A stretch of 59,061 bases of DNA from a virus: IMG/VR virus record IMGVR_UViG_3300007963_000007, positions 1 through 59,061 of that record; one strand, given 5' to 3'. The notes beneath the pieces were generated by a model. That model made no database searches, had not been told where the DNA came from, and saw only the letters and a program-made list of their open reading frames with translations. A program made the position numbers and the translations under genes. Shown here piece after piece: positions 41,351 through 50,192 of the stretch; within the stretch, counting starts at the first letter, position 1; the number at the start of each line of letters is the position of its first letter.

Positions 41351-41580
41351 TTGTCACTCCCTATAATCACAGCCCTTCGGAACGAATATTCGCTGAAGAA
41401 CTTATGGTTATCTCGGCCTACTAAACTACCTTCATGGAAGTCATACGTTACCCCCTCCTTCAGAGTTATCACGGGGGGATCGTATAAGGCGCTGTTGTTC
41501 CCGCTTAATGCGCTCGGCGACTCGTTCCATTTGGAGCAAGCTGATAGGGTCACCAGAAGAGGCCAACCTATCAAGCTCAT
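41347..41580 (-). CDS. Lipoprotein in lysis cassette, possible outer-membrane spanin
   Basis: The 77-residue product starts MSLIGWPLLVTLSACSKW, a short signal peptide ending in lipobox L-S-A-C. Cleavage and lipidation would leave about 62 periplasmic residues. The start is inside the coiled-coil gene in another frame, so the two overlap by about 140 bases, recalling nested Rz/Rz1 pairs. The tail (YSFRRAVIIG) resembles small phage lipoproteins found next to endolysins. Start codon inferred from the signal peptide; the frame is open upstream. Confidence 0.6.
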   Translation of the reverse strand: MSLIGWPLLVTLSACSKWNESPSALSGNNSALYDPPVITLKEGVTYDFHEGSLVGRDNHKFFSEYSFRRAVIIGSDK

Positions 41581-41674
41581 CTTGAAGATCGTCCAAGCGG
41601 TTGTCGCGTTTGAGTCTGATGTGTTCGATGTAGGCATTAAGGGCCGCAGTTAAAAGTTTAAAGAAGGAGGTCAC
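41441..41674 (-). CDS. Coiled-coil protein of lysis cassette
   Basis: The 77-residue product starts at GTG in a GTGA overlap with the holin-like gene. After a short amphipathic start (SFFKLLTAALNAYIEHIRLK) it is a coiled coil (NRLDDLQDELDRLA, then MERVAERIKREQQRL). No strong membrane helix, so a classical inner-membrane spanin is doubtful. It overlaps the lipoprotein gene in another frame. Confidence 0.6.
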   Translation of the reverse strand: MTSFFKLLTAALNAYIEHIRLKRDNRLDDLQDELDRLASSGDPISLLQMERVAERIKREQQRLIRSPRDNSEGGGNV

Positions 41675-41850
41675 TTAGACTTCGCCTTGCCGACATTCAA
41701 GGCCAACCACGATATTATGGTTGATACCTTCTGGATTATCCTATTATCACTTTCATTCGGTGTCATCGTTGCCACTAAGGAGGCGACAGCAACAACGCTT
41801 GCAGCAATTTGCAAAAGCATCTCTGCGTTTTCGGTAATATACTCAATCAT
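41671..41850 (-). CDS. Putative holin, 59 aa
   Basis: A short frame starting MIEYITENAEMLLQIAASVV with a membrane helix at about residues 12-29. It has a polar loop (TPNESDNRI), a second amphipathic helix (STIISWLALNVG) and a basic end (KAKSK). This resembles small putative holins of aquatic phages. GTGA coupling to the next lysis gene supports it. First gene of the cassette. Confidence 0.65.
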   Translation of the reverse strand: MIEYITENAEMLLQIAASVVAVASLVATMTPNESDNRIIQKVSTIISWLALNVGKAKSK

Positions 41851-41867
41851 ATGCGAGGGGGTTAGTG

Positions 41868-42827
41868 TTAAACAATGTTGGGGACTCTGCCGCCAGACCC
41901 CAGTGGGTCAAAGTTAACTGCGGGTTTGGCTGCTCCACGGTAAGCGTCTAGTTCTTGCTCCAGTATCTGGTTGGTGGTAGCCCAATGGTAAGACGCTCTT
42001 TCAATATCTGCATTGTCTTCTGCAATGCTTCCTAAAAGGGCGTGCTTAATAGCATTCAAGTTGCTGGGGTATACGGGGTCATAACTGTTTATCAACCGCT
42101 TAAACTTACGCTTAACTAAAAGACGCATCGTCTTCTTAGTGAGGTTTGTGTCATTACCAAGTCTATACCGCCTGTAGCTGTTAACTTTATTCGCTTCCTG
42201 CACAGTCCCAAGGACGAGTGTGTCAGTATCGTCTGTGATATTCTCGGCAGTAATTTCAACTGGGTTTTGTAAATCAGAATGACCGTTTCGGATCTCAGTA
42301 ATTGATGTGAAATAAGTGCTGGAGGTTTTGCTGGCGGCAGCAGTAGTAAACGTAGGCTTATATGTTGCGGTTACAGGGGTAGAGCTATTATCTAGACCTG
42401 TAATAGTTATAAACGAAGATTCTGTTCTCGGGATCTGAGTCTCGGGCGCGATAGGTTTTACGTGGATCTTATAGGCTTTTGAAGAATCTAGCTCATTGAC
42501 TGTGGGGACAAACCCATCGTCAATTAAACCAAAAGCCGCGATAGTTGTCCCGTCCGCGTTGCGGCCAGTAAGTCTGTAGTCGTGGAATCGGCTTCGTGTC
42601 TTTGCAGGGTCGTTATCAACCAGAGCAGAAATTACTGACTCAGCGTCATCAGGGAGGGTAAAATTGCCGTCCGTAGTAGAAATGACAGTCTCAAACAGAA
42701 GATCGCGCCACATACCCATGGCAAAAAGGCGGGGCATAATAAGATTCAACTCTTTTAAAAAAGAGCCTCCTGCTGATTTATAACTTGAAAGAGCGTCTTC
42801 TACACCCGCCACGGTCAAAGTAGCCAT
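41868..42827 (-). CDS. Tail/adaptor structural protein, 319 aa
   Basis: The product begins with a helical region (LIMPRLFAMGMWRDLLFETV), a beta-rich middle with TDGNFTLPDDAESV, and a C-terminal helical part (HALLGSIAEDNADIERASYH, ELDAYRGAAKP). The combination fits neck or tail-tube-A-type proteins of short-tailed phages. Between lysis genes and two large structural genes. Identity beyond a virion protein is inferred. Confidence 0.55.
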   Translation of the reverse strand: MATLTVAGVEDALSSYKSAGGSFLKELNLIMPRLFAMGMWRDLLFETVISTTDGNFTLPDDAESVISALVDNDPAKTRSRFHDYRLTGRNADGTTIAAFGLIDDGFVPTVNELDSSKAYKIHVKPIAPETQIPRTESSFITITGLDNSSTPVTATYKPTFTTAAASKTSSTYFTSITEIRNGHSDLQNPVEITAENITDDTDTLVLGTVQEANKVNSYRRYRLGNDTNLTKKTMRLLVKRKFKRLINSYDPVYPSNLNAIKHALLGSIAEDNADIERASYHWATTNQILEQELDAYRGAAKPAVNFDPLGSGGRVPNIV

Positions 42828-42879
42828 ACCGAAGGGTAATAGCTAAAAGCCTTGAGGTCAAGATCTCTAACTTATGGGG

Positions 42880-44238
42880 CTATACCCCGGCATCTGCGCC
42901 TTCTTCATCACAATTAGAAGTCGGGCAATCTACAAATCTAATCTCTGTCGAGCCATCGCTAGCAGGTGATTCCAAGAATTTATGGTTACCAGAACCGTGT
43001 GCTTGGTAAACGCTAACAGTGCCAGTTGACCGCAAAACAGAAGTATCTGTGTGGGATACATTTGTAACAGCAGTAGCGCAAGCTATGCTTGTAATTACTG
43101 AGGCATTAGCGGGTGCCGACGAACCACCCCCTACTACCCCCAAAACATAACAACTACCTCCAGTACTGCTACCTGCCGCAGCTACCTCATGGTATTGCAA
43201 GGTAAGTGTCCCATGCCCAGAACACGCACCAACTGACCCTGTCTCGACAGTAACCTCATTAACGACACTTGTAGTGCCTGTTGACGTAACAACGCTAACA
43301 GGTGTTAATTGCCTAGTATATAGTGAAGTGCAAGATAGATTTTTTAGACAAACGGCTAAACCGTCTTCAAACAGCCCCACTCTGTAGGAACCTATGTTCC
43401 ACTCTTTATTATACTCATTACCTTTAATCTCTATCTCGTCCCCATTAGTCGCTACATTTACTTGCGGGGTTCCTTTAAACGGACTGGACAGAGTCTGCCC
43501 CCTGTCGTCTATAGAGCGGAGGTAGTGGAAATCCTCAAGACCGCCCACATACTCTTTGTATACGTTCTCGCCTTCGCCTAGATTTTTTAGGTTGTTGTAA
43601 CCTTTAATCCACCACATAGGGCCTCTATGCCCTTGCACACCCCCATAAAGAGATGTTCCTCGGGGAGGCGTCAGTCTATCGTTCCAATAATTACGATCTA
43701 TCTTGCCATCTTTGACCCAAAACAATGGGATGAAATACAGCCCATTTGACCCAGAGCCTTCTTCATTCTCTGGGATAAAGTTAGTGCTAATAGGAACCTG
43801 ATCACCTTCTGACTTACCTAATACATAATTGTTACCATCTGCATTAGGTATTACGTTCCCATGTGTGTCAGTCATCCAACTAGACCAAACAACACAATTA
43901 GGGTCAACTTTGATATTAAGTTCTTTTAAATCATGGATAATGACATTGTTCGGTTTGCGGGGGTGTATCTCATAAAGATGGGCTTTGGTTATCCACACAA
44001 CCATGTCGCCATCAGGCTCAAACCTATAAGGTTCGTGTTCTTGCCTATAGCGTATATCGTCTTGCTCGATTATCTCGCCATCAGCAGCGGAAAAGCCCCT
44101 TGGTTGGTAGTAATCAAATATAGAGGGGGTAGTAAGAGGCTGTAGGAAAGCATCGGATAAATCTTTAGGGGAGGGAAAATTAATCCCATCGTCTCCCCGA
44201 CCTCCTAAAAACTCGCTTCCTGTAAAGTTTTCAGCCAT
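42880..44238 (-). CDS. Structural protein, 452 aa
   Basis: Unrecognised. N-terminal half aromatic and acidic (YYQPRGFSAADGEIIEQDD; DGDMVVWITKAHLYEIHP). C-terminal half is Ser/Thr/Gly-rich, beta-strand-like with Cys (VTVETGSVGACSGHGTLTLQ). The size, composition and place next to other late genes suggest a tail or fibre-associated virion protein. Confidence 0.55.
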   Translation of the reverse strand: MAENFTGSEFLGGRGDDGINFPSPKDLSDAFLQPLTTPSIFDYYQPRGFSAADGEIIEQDDIRYRQEHEPYRFEPDGDMVVWITKAHLYEIHPRKPNNVIIHDLKELNIKVDPNCVVWSSWMTDTHGNVIPNADGNNYVLGKSEGDQVPISTNFIPENEEGSGSNGLYFIPLFWVKDGKIDRNYWNDRLTPPRGTSLYGGVQGHRGPMWWIKGYNNLKNLGEGENVYKEYVGGLEDFHYLRSIDDRGQTLSSPFKGTPQVNVATNGDEIEIKGNEYNKEWNIGSYRVGLFEDGLAVCLKNLSCTSLYTRQLTPVSVVTSTGTTSVVNEVTVETGSVGACSGHGTLTLQYHEVAAAGSSTGGSCYVLGVVGGGSSAPANASVITSIACATAVTNVSHTDTSVLRSTGTVSVYQAHGSGNHKFLESPASDGSTEIRFVDCPTSNCDEEGADAGV

Positions 44239-44244
44239 TTACTA

Positions 44245-45492
44245 CTAATATGCAGGTGCGTGGACCGTCCACTTTGTTCTTAGATAACCACCCCGTGCAG
44301 GTTGTTGCTCGTCTCTAGCTACTATAGAGGCGGGGCGTTTGGCGGGTTTAGTTACGGGTACGTTTTTAATGTATACCTGATACTTGTAAACAGGGTCCAC
44401 AGTCCCTGTTGAGCAAACTAACTTACCCCCGTTCATTAAACATGGGGGGACCTGAAGTCTTACATAGGGAGTCCCAAATTGGAAGGACTGAGGCAGCATG
44501 GCTTTTGCTGCTACCGAAGAGAACTTAGTTTTAGACCACTGAATAGTAACTGTGGCTTGGCAAGGGCCACTATACGCTTCAGGTTCCATATGATACTCAG
44601 GAAAAGTCAAAAGTTGCCCGTCATGCTTTTCCCAAGCTACAATTTCTATGAAATCCAAAACAGGAGGCCATGAGTAATTCATAGACGTTTTATAATCTAT
44701 GACATCTATTAGGCCCTCGCCTCCTGTAGTTCCCGCGATTACTTCTTGTTTAACAACCTCAAACCAATCTGCGGATGCTTGTCTACCTTCTCTGTAAGCT
44801 GCGACTGATATGCCGTCAGCAGCAGTTACAGCGGTTTGCCACCAAGCGTTATCTGAGTCTACAACAAGAGCATCTATAGTAGCTTCCTCACCCGTGGGGG
44901 TTTCCCCAGTGTAGTAATAACTCAGTGTGCTTTTCAAATTCCGATTAGAAAGATCGTCCCACTTCAGTGTCTCGATATCTTCACGGACAAAATAGGTCCT
45001 CTGCTCAACAACAAACACGCCATCCAATTCACGATCTCCTATTCTTTTTTGATCGCGCCCCATTAGTATATACCCTTTCCCCGTAAAATTAGCGGCAGTA
45101 GGGGCAGTAGGCATATCAGTTCCTGCTACGACCGCGCTATCGTCTTCAGTAAATTCTGACCGCAGACTAACATACGTCCTAACAACTGTATTAAACTTAG
45201 TTTGACCAAGGCTCGCCTGTGAATACTCAAAGTTATACTCGTCCTGTGATGTCCTCGTATTAGCGTAGTAATACTCGTATAGCTGCCCTTGAGGGTCAGC
45301 TTGTTTTACATGAGCCAATACATGGTTGGGGAACTTATCAGTATCAGGGTGCGGGGTGCCGTAAACAGGCGGCGTATTCCCAACCCTTTGCTTGTCTACT
45401 GTCTCAAAGAACAAAAGATCCTGCACATTCGGGGAGACGAATGTGAGGACGGTCTGCCTCTGAGGGCTAGCTTGGTTCCTTTGAACGGGCAT
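44245..45492 (-). CDS. Structural protein, 415 aa
   Basis: Unrecognised. Beta-rich with many Tyr and Thr (GQLYEYYYANTRTSQDEYNF; GYILMGRDQKRIGDRELDGV) and a Pro/Arg-rich C-terminus. One base overlaps the upstream small gene and six bases separate it from the next. Likely a tail or baseplate-type virion protein from context. Confidence 0.55.
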   Translation of the reverse strand: MPVQRNQASPQRQTVLTFVSPNVQDLLFFETVDKQRVGNTPPVYGTPHPDTDKFPNHVLAHVKQADPQGQLYEYYYANTRTSQDEYNFEYSQASLGQTKFNTVVRTYVSLRSEFTEDDSAVVAGTDMPTAPTAANFTGKGYILMGRDQKRIGDRELDGVFVVEQRTYFVREDIETLKWDDLSNRNLKSTLSYYYTGETPTGEEATIDALVVDSDNAWWQTAVTAADGISVAAYREGRQASADWFEVVKQEVIAGTTGGEGLIDVIDYKTSMNYSWPPVLDFIEIVAWEKHDGQLLTFPEYHMEPEAYSGPCQATVTIQWSKTKFSSVAAKAMLPQSFQFGTPYVRLQVPPCLMNGGKLVCSTGTVDPVYKYQVYIKNVPVTKPAKRPASIVARDEQQPARGGYLRTKWTVHAPAY

Positions 45493-45686
45493 TATTCTAC
45501 GGCTTTATCGGGTGAGGTGTGTTCTGGGAGACTGTCATTTTCCAAAGAATTTACTCCTTCGGGGGCAGTAAACTTCTTGGCTAGTTTATGCGCTACTCCA
45601 GCAACAGGCAATCCTCCAGCTTTAACCGCTACATTGAGGACTTGGAGCATTGCGTTTTTTTCATGCTCTGTGAATTCAATTGTCAT
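45492..45686 (-). CDS. Small unknown late protein, 64 aa
   Basis: Unrecognised. FTEHEKNAMLQVLNVAVKAG GLPVAGVAHKLAKKF forms one or two helices; the tail is acidic. The TAA of this gene shares a base with the next ATG (TAATG). Confidence 0.5.
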   Translation of the reverse strand: MTIEFTEHEKNAMLQVLNVAVKAGGLPVAGVAHKLAKKFTAPEGVNSLENDSLPEHTSPDKAVE

Positions 45687-45719
45687 ATAGCCAGAAAGTA
45701 GAAGGGGTTCAGTTAGATT

Positions 45720-46010
45720 TCAACTATTTTCTTCCGCCAAGTCCGATTGATATTCCTCTGGCTGATGGCTCTGCCGCCACTGCTGATAATAATTTTCATT
45801 CTCTAAAGAAGCCGTTTCTTCGCTAGTAAGTAAAGCGCCCTCATCCTCTATCAGAAGGTAGGAACCACCGTCAGATGTTTCGGCAACAGTAAACGAGTAA
45901 AGATAAACCGTGTCATCTTCTGCTAGCTTAGGCCTCCCTAATTTATCCTCCCAAAGCTCTCTACTTCTTTGCTCGGCGTCACCAATATTTGCGAATTTTA
46001 AATAACGCAT
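45720..46010 (-). CDS. Unknown late protein, 96 aa
   Basis: Unrecognised. The start MRYLKFANIGDAEQRSRELW is placed five bases after the previous stop; an in-frame ATG at 46025 overlaps the previous gene. A small domain with YLYSFTVAETSDGGSYLLIE and a Gln/Glu-rich tail. Its position behind a tail-fibre gene is where small fibre-assembly or tip proteins often lie. Confidence 0.5.
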   Translation of the reverse strand: MRYLKFANIGDAEQRSRELWEDKLGRPKLAEDDTVYLYSFTVAETSDGGSYLLIEDEGALLTSEETASLENENYYQQWRQSHQPEEYQSDLAEENS

Positions 46011-46014
46011 AGTA

Positions 46015-46971
46015 TTACAAATCAATTTCGTTGTAGACGGCCATGTTTTTTTCTAGTGCGACTTGCAGGGCAGCAGAAAGCTGACTTTCCCAAACAAACG
46101 CTTCTCTACAGGTTCCATCTATAGGGTTTTTGTTGTCTTTCCTCGCTCCGATTCTAAATCTATTCCGATTCCCTATGTGTTTATCTTCGTTGGTGTCTTT
46201 AGTAGTCTCGGTGCCGTTGACTCTAAGTATCTGAGAATTCCCGTCTCCCCCTTGGGCGCTCGCCCTACTGCGGTCATACGATCCTATCACAACCATATTG
46301 GTGTCTGTAGGTTGACTAGCAGCACTTGCTAAGTCATGAGAATCTACAGACACATTATAAGCTACTGAAGTATTTCCAGTCAGTTCCACCCCATCATTAA
46401 AGTTATCTAAATCAACAAGCAGACCCGCCCCCCCACTGAAACTAAATATCTGCCCTGCCCAGACTAAAGTGAAATCGTCAGGACTGTTGGGTAGTCTGTA
46501 GTTGTTTACTTGGAAATAATCACCGTAAGCATAATGCCCCCCCACTGTTTCAAATTTTAAAGCATTTTTAGTCTTGGCCCCCGATACCATTAGAAGGGGT
46601 TGCCTACCTGATGTGGTTTGAACTGCATCTGGTGCAGTAGCATAACCACTCCAAGAGCCGCCCCCAGCTTGTGTGCTGGTATTACCACTTTGATTATACC
46701 ATTTGGGGACTGTAACGTCGCCGCCCCCTGCAAAATCCCGAAGCGTTGACCCTGCACTGGTCATGCTTTCGCTAGTGACTTCTTTATCGTTATAAAACTC
46801 GACATCAGCTTCGGTGCCGCTTGAGTTCCTCACTCTTAACGCATACCCAGTATAAGCGGCACGGAGTTTTCTTAAACTGTATGCCAGCCTAGCAGTGGGC
46901 ATTCCGCTTATGTCAAGAGGGGGGATAACATTTCTCTGGAATAACCCCGACAGTGACGGTCTTATAATCAT
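46015..46971 (-). CDS. Tail fibre/tip protein with carbohydrate-binding-type domain
   Basis: The 318-residue product has AYSLRKLRAAYTGYALRVRN, then VPKWYNQSGN and GRQPLLM. This pattern is found in alpha-L-arabinofuranosidase-B-like and LamG-like jelly-roll domains of phage tail fibres and marine enzymes. Most of the rest is beta sandwich (GDYFQVNNYRLPNSPDDFTL, VVIGSYDRSR). It probably binds or processes a cell-surface glycan. Coupled by ATGA to the repeat-rich fibre gene. Confidence 0.65.
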   Translation of the reverse strand: MIIRPSLSGLFQRNVIPPLDISGMPTARLAYSLRKLRAAYTGYALRVRNSSGTEADVEFYNDKEVTSESMTSAGSTLRDFAGGGDVTVPKWYNQSGNTSTQAGGGSWSGYATAPDAVQTTSGRQPLLMVSGAKTKNALKFETVGGHYAYGDYFQVNNYRLPNSPDDFTLVWAGQIFSFSGGAGLLVDLDNFNDGVELTGNTSVAYNVSVDSHDLASAASQPTDTNMVVIGSYDRSRASAQGGDGNSQILRVNGTETTKDTNEDKHIGNRNRFRIGARKDNKNPIDGTCREAFVWESQLSAALQVALEKNMAVYNEIDL

Positions 46972-49049
46972 GTCAAATTACCAAAGACTGCATAAGTATT
47001 AGACGCGATCCTAACAATAGTCGCAGGTTGATACCCTTGAGCAAGGGTGACCGTGCCATCGGTAGTCCCATTAATCACCATGCTATTTGAGGCAGTTATA
47101 TCGAGGTCAGCATTAGGGTTCACTACAGAAACATTAAACCCTACTCCAAGATCCCCAGTAATTGAGAGGTCATCGAAGTTAGCGTGGGTTCCGCTGATAA
47201 AGGTCCCATTGTCCGCAGCAACTAAAGTATAGTCCGCAGTTTTTTCTGACACACTAACCCCACCTTTGATATCTCCAGTAACGGTAATCGAATCAACGTA
47301 AGCGTCTTTCCATCGAACGCCTGTAGTTCCTAGATCTACATCACTGTCGGACTCAGGGCCAAAAACATTATCTGCAAGATACACCTGCTCTACGTTAGCC
47401 GCGTAAAAGTGAATCTCATCCGCAGTCTCAAAGTCGATCTTTGTCTGGTCGTCTTCCCCGATTTTGATATCAGTAGCTAGTAAGGAAGTAATTCCTGTCT
47501 GCGCGGCGTCTACAGTAAAGTCAATAGTCCCGTCCCCGTCTTCGTAAGCCACAGTAATGCCAGTCTCGGTATTACCCGTTAACATCGCGCCTACGATGTC
47601 TTGGATCTCTTCCGCCGTCTGGTCTGCGGTAGCTCCAGCTTCAATGCCATCTAGTTTAGTGTGGTCGGCAGATGTAAAGTTCTCATCAGTCTGGGAAGCG
47701 ACTACGAAATCTAAAGTGCCATCACTGTCCTCGTAGGTAACTGTAATACCAGTCTCGGTATTACCCGTTACCATTGCGCCTACAAAATCTTGAACTTGTT
47801 CAGCAGAAAGCTGAGTGTTTGTATCGGTCGCGTCAATAACGCCCGAGCTATCAATGCTTATATTTGTCCCCGCAGATATCTCGTTAAGAGTTACGTCTGC
47901 CCCCGCGTCGATACCGTCCAGTTTAGTGTGGTCGGCAGATGTAAAGTTCTCATCAGTTTGAGAAGCAACTACGAAGTCTATCGTGCCGTCTCCGTCTTCG
48001 TAGGTAACAGTAATACCAGTCTCGGTGTTTCCCGTTAACATCGCGCCTACAATGTCTTGAATCTCTTCCGCTGTCTGGTCTGCGGTAGCTCCAGCTTCAA
48101 TACCGTCCAGTTTAGTGTGGTCGGCAGATGTAAAGTTCTCATCAGTTTGAGAAGCGACTACGAAGTCTATCGTGCCGTCTCCGTCTTCGTAGGTAACAGT
48201 AATACCAGTCTCGGTATTTCCCGTTAACATCGCGCCTACGATGTCTTGGATCTCTTCCGCCGTCTGGTCTGCGGTAGCTCCAGCCTCTATACCACTGAGT
48301 TTACTAACCGCTGTATCGAGAGCAGCCCCATCAGCAGAAATATCGCGTCCGTCAACAGTATCGCCAATCGACATGGCTATGTTGCCAGACATGGTCCCCC
48401 CCGCGAGGGGGAGCTTAGTCGCTATCGAATTAGTTACTGTTGTCGAGAACGAGGCGTCATCGCCCAATGCAGCGGCAAGCTCATTTAACGTGTTGAGCGC
48501 CGCAGGACTGGAATCAATTAAATTGGTGATCTGAGTCCCCACATAAGATTGTGTGGCGTAACTTGAAAGGTCTTGGTCTGCGGTAGCTCCAGCTTCAATA
48601 CCGTCCAGTTTAGTGTGATCGGCAGATGTAAAGTTCTCATCAGTTTGAGAAGCAACTACGAAGTCTATCGTGCCGTCTCCGTCTTCGTAGGTAACAGTAA
48701 TACCAGTCTCAGTATTTCCCGTTAACATCGCCCCTACCATGTCTTGAATCTCTTCCGCCGTCTGATCAGCAGTAGCGTTAGCTTCAATACCGTCCAGTTT
48801 AGTGTGGTCGGCAGATGTAAAGTTCTCATCAGTTTGAGAAGCAACAACAAAATCTAAAGTGCCGTCACTGTCCTCGTAGGTAACCGTGATACCCGTCTCG
48901 GTATTACCAGTTACCATGCCCCCTACAACATCTTGAACCTCCTCGTTTTCTACAGGAGGGGTTGTTGTTGAGACGGTAACAGTGTTGTCTGCCTGAGTAA
49001 CCGAGACAGAGTTTGTATTCTGTGTTACAGATACGCTTTCGTTAGCCAT
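46968..49049 (-). CDS. Repeat-rich tail fibre
   Basis: The 693-residue product contains six copies of a roughly 63-residue unit (core VGAMLTGNTETGITVTYEDG, then DFVVASQTDENFTSADHTKL and DGIEAGATADQ). They lie in three pairs separated by unique inserts, and a unique beta-rich end carries a SEKTADYTLVAADNGTFISG segment. DHTKLDGIE repeats are a hallmark of tail and baseplate fibres of aquatic phages. The N-terminus (SVSVTQNTNSVSVTQADNTV) is Ser/Thr/Val-rich and likely attaches to the tail. Confidence 0.85.
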   Translation of the reverse strand: MANESVSVTQNTNSVSVTQADNTVTVSTTTPPVENEEVQDVVGGMVTGNTETGITVTYEDSDGTLDFVVASQTDENFTSADHTKLDGIEANATADQTAEEIQDMVGAMLTGNTETGITVTYEDGDGTIDFVVASQTDENFTSADHTKLDGIEAGATADQDLSSYATQSYVGTQITNLIDSSPAALNTLNELAAALGDDASFSTTVTNSIATKLPLAGGTMSGNIAMSIGDTVDGRDISADGAALDTAVSKLSGIEAGATADQTAEEIQDIVGAMLTGNTETGITVTYEDGDGTIDFVVASQTDENFTSADHTKLDGIEAGATADQTAEEIQDIVGAMLTGNTETGITVTYEDGDGTIDFVVASQTDENFTSADHTKLDGIDAGADVTLNEISAGTNISIDSSGVIDATDTNTQLSAEQVQDFVGAMVTGNTETGITVTYEDSDGTLDFVVASQTDENFTSADHTKLDGIEAGATADQTAEEIQDIVGAMLTGNTETGITVAYEDGDGTIDFTVDAAQTGITSLLATDIKIGEDDQTKIDFETADEIHFYAANVEQVYLADNVFGPESDSDVDLGTTGVRWKDAYVDSITVTGDIKGGVSVSEKTADYTLVAADNGTFISGTHANFDDLSITGDLGVGFNVSVVNPNADLDITASNSMVINGTTDGTVTLAQGYQPATIVRIASNTYAVFGNLT
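47500..48960 (-). repeat. Tandem fibre repeats, about 190 bp each
   Basis: Six near-identical DNA units, most similar around 47930-48100, 48110-48280 and 48590-48750, are split by unique inserts at about 47800-47910 and 48290-48570. The DNA identity between units invites recombination. Confidence 0.85.
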
Positions 49050-49450
49050 TATCCTGTAATTTCGGGTAAGATATCAAACGTGAGTCGGATATGGTGGACT
49101 GTTTCGCCAGAGGAATTTAGCGTAATCTTTAAATCCCCATATACCGTTATTGCTTCATTGGGTAGTAGAGTAGCTTGAGCTGTGTTCCACAGAAGCTGAA
49201 TGTTGGGTCCAGCGGAGGATTCGTAGGTCAAAGTAATGCGACTGTCCGCTTCTGCTACCGCTGTGCCACTTGTTGCCCCATGACGTAGTGTGTCAATGAC
49301 ATGCCCCATAAAACTATCCCCACGCTTACGGCGAATAACTAGCTCTGCATCATAGCCCGAGCTAAGATCCAAGGCATCGGAAGCCCCCGCAAGTTTGTAG
49401 GTCACATCTACTGTTTGTTGTTGTCCTCGTTGTAATTGTATATTCGCCAT
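49049..49450 (-). CDS. Small structural protein, fibre-associated
   Basis: The 133-residue product begins MANIQLQRGQQQTVDVTYKL and continues as a beta sandwich (YDAELVIRRKRGDSFMGHVI; VYGDLKITLNSSGETVHHIR). The opening resembles N-terminal domains of upper baseplate/fibre proteins. One base overlaps the fibre gene downstream (its stop shares a base with that ATG). Confidence 0.55.
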   Translation of the reverse strand: MANIQLQRGQQQTVDVTYKLAGASDALDLSSGYDAELVIRRKRGDSFMGHVIDTLRHGATSGTAVAEADSRITLTYESSAGPNIQLLWNTAQATLLPNEAITVYGDLKITLNSSGETVHHIRLTFDILPEITG

Positions 49451-49452
49451 AA

Positions 49453-50103
49453 TTATGCTTCAGTTAAAGTGAACCGATAATCAACTGCGGCGATTAGTTT
49501 CACCTCCGTATCGCCAGCATATAAACCCGTTAGATCCTTTGTGGTGGTCCCATCCAACTCATAGACCGTCCCAGTAGTGGAGGCGTCGGAAGTTGTCTTC
49601 ATTATGAAATGAGGACCAGCCGAAGTGTGGACAGTGCCAGTAGACCCCCCACCATTTGCAGTAGCATACATCAGATAAGTCCCCGCTGTTGTGACCGCAG
49701 AATCAAATGTAATTACACCAGCCGTTGTGAATGACGCTACCGGATGGCTCGTCAGGTCGGCTATCTTTGAACGGGCAAAAACTGGGTGATCTCCCCCCAC
49801 AGAAATTAGATTCACTATACCTGCGGGTATGCTTACGTCCCAATTGGTTCCCCCATCCATGCTTAATTCAAGCGCACCTACTGTATTGATATTTACAATA
49901 AGGAGTAATCCTTCTGCTGCATCCAACAACGAAGCATCTAAAGCGGCTCCGTTGTTGCTGTTGTTCGTAGCTCTCCCTCCCCCAGCAGAATAATTAGGTG
50001 CGGGGTTAGCGAATGTTAAAGCAGATGAAGTGGTGTTAAATGTTTCGTTATGGGCATGAGTCCCATACACAAGTCGAACATTCCCAGATATCGAATTTGC
50101 CAT
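49453..50103 (-). CDS. Structural protein, 216 aa
   Basis: Unrecognised. Small residues, Thr and Gly dominate and it looks all-beta (LLLIVNINTVGALELSMDGG; YLMYATANGGGSTGTVHTSA). It is likely a fibre-connector or head-decoration protein. First gene after a leaderless-type minus-strand promoter, so it heads the tail-fibre operon. Confidence 0.55.
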   Translation of the reverse strand: MANSISGNVRLVYGTHAHNETFNTTSSALTFANPAPNYSAGGGRATNNSNNGAALDASLLDAAEGLLLIVNINTVGALELSMDGGTNWDVSIPAGIVNLISVGGDHPVFARSKIADLTSHPVASFTTAGVITFDSAVTTAGTYLMYATANGGGSTGTVHTSAGPHFIMKTTSDASTTGTVYELDGTTTKDLTGLYAGDTEVKLIAAVDYRFTLTEA

Positions 50104-50108
50104 GCGTA

Positions 50109-50137
50109 ACTATAGAATTAAGTCAACAAAATTACAA
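50109..50137 (-). promoter_or_regulatory. Minus-strand promoter of the tail operon
   Basis: -35 TTGTAA (50132-50137), 17-bp spacer, -10 TATAGT (50109-50114). The ATG (50103) is five bases downstream of the -10, so the mRNA would be leaderless. The -35 also forms a TTGTAA half of the operator seen at 57970. Confidence 0.6.
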
Positions 50138-50192
50138 GCGTCACATCATGACTAAATAGTTGACTTGAAGAAACTATATCTGAATATCAGGT

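Noticed and set aside
46968-49049. Fibre repeats as a CRISPR array
   Set aside because: The units are 190 bp, stay in frame and are translated; there are no spacers and no Cas operon. The Cas4-like gene is a phage DUF2800-type nuclease.
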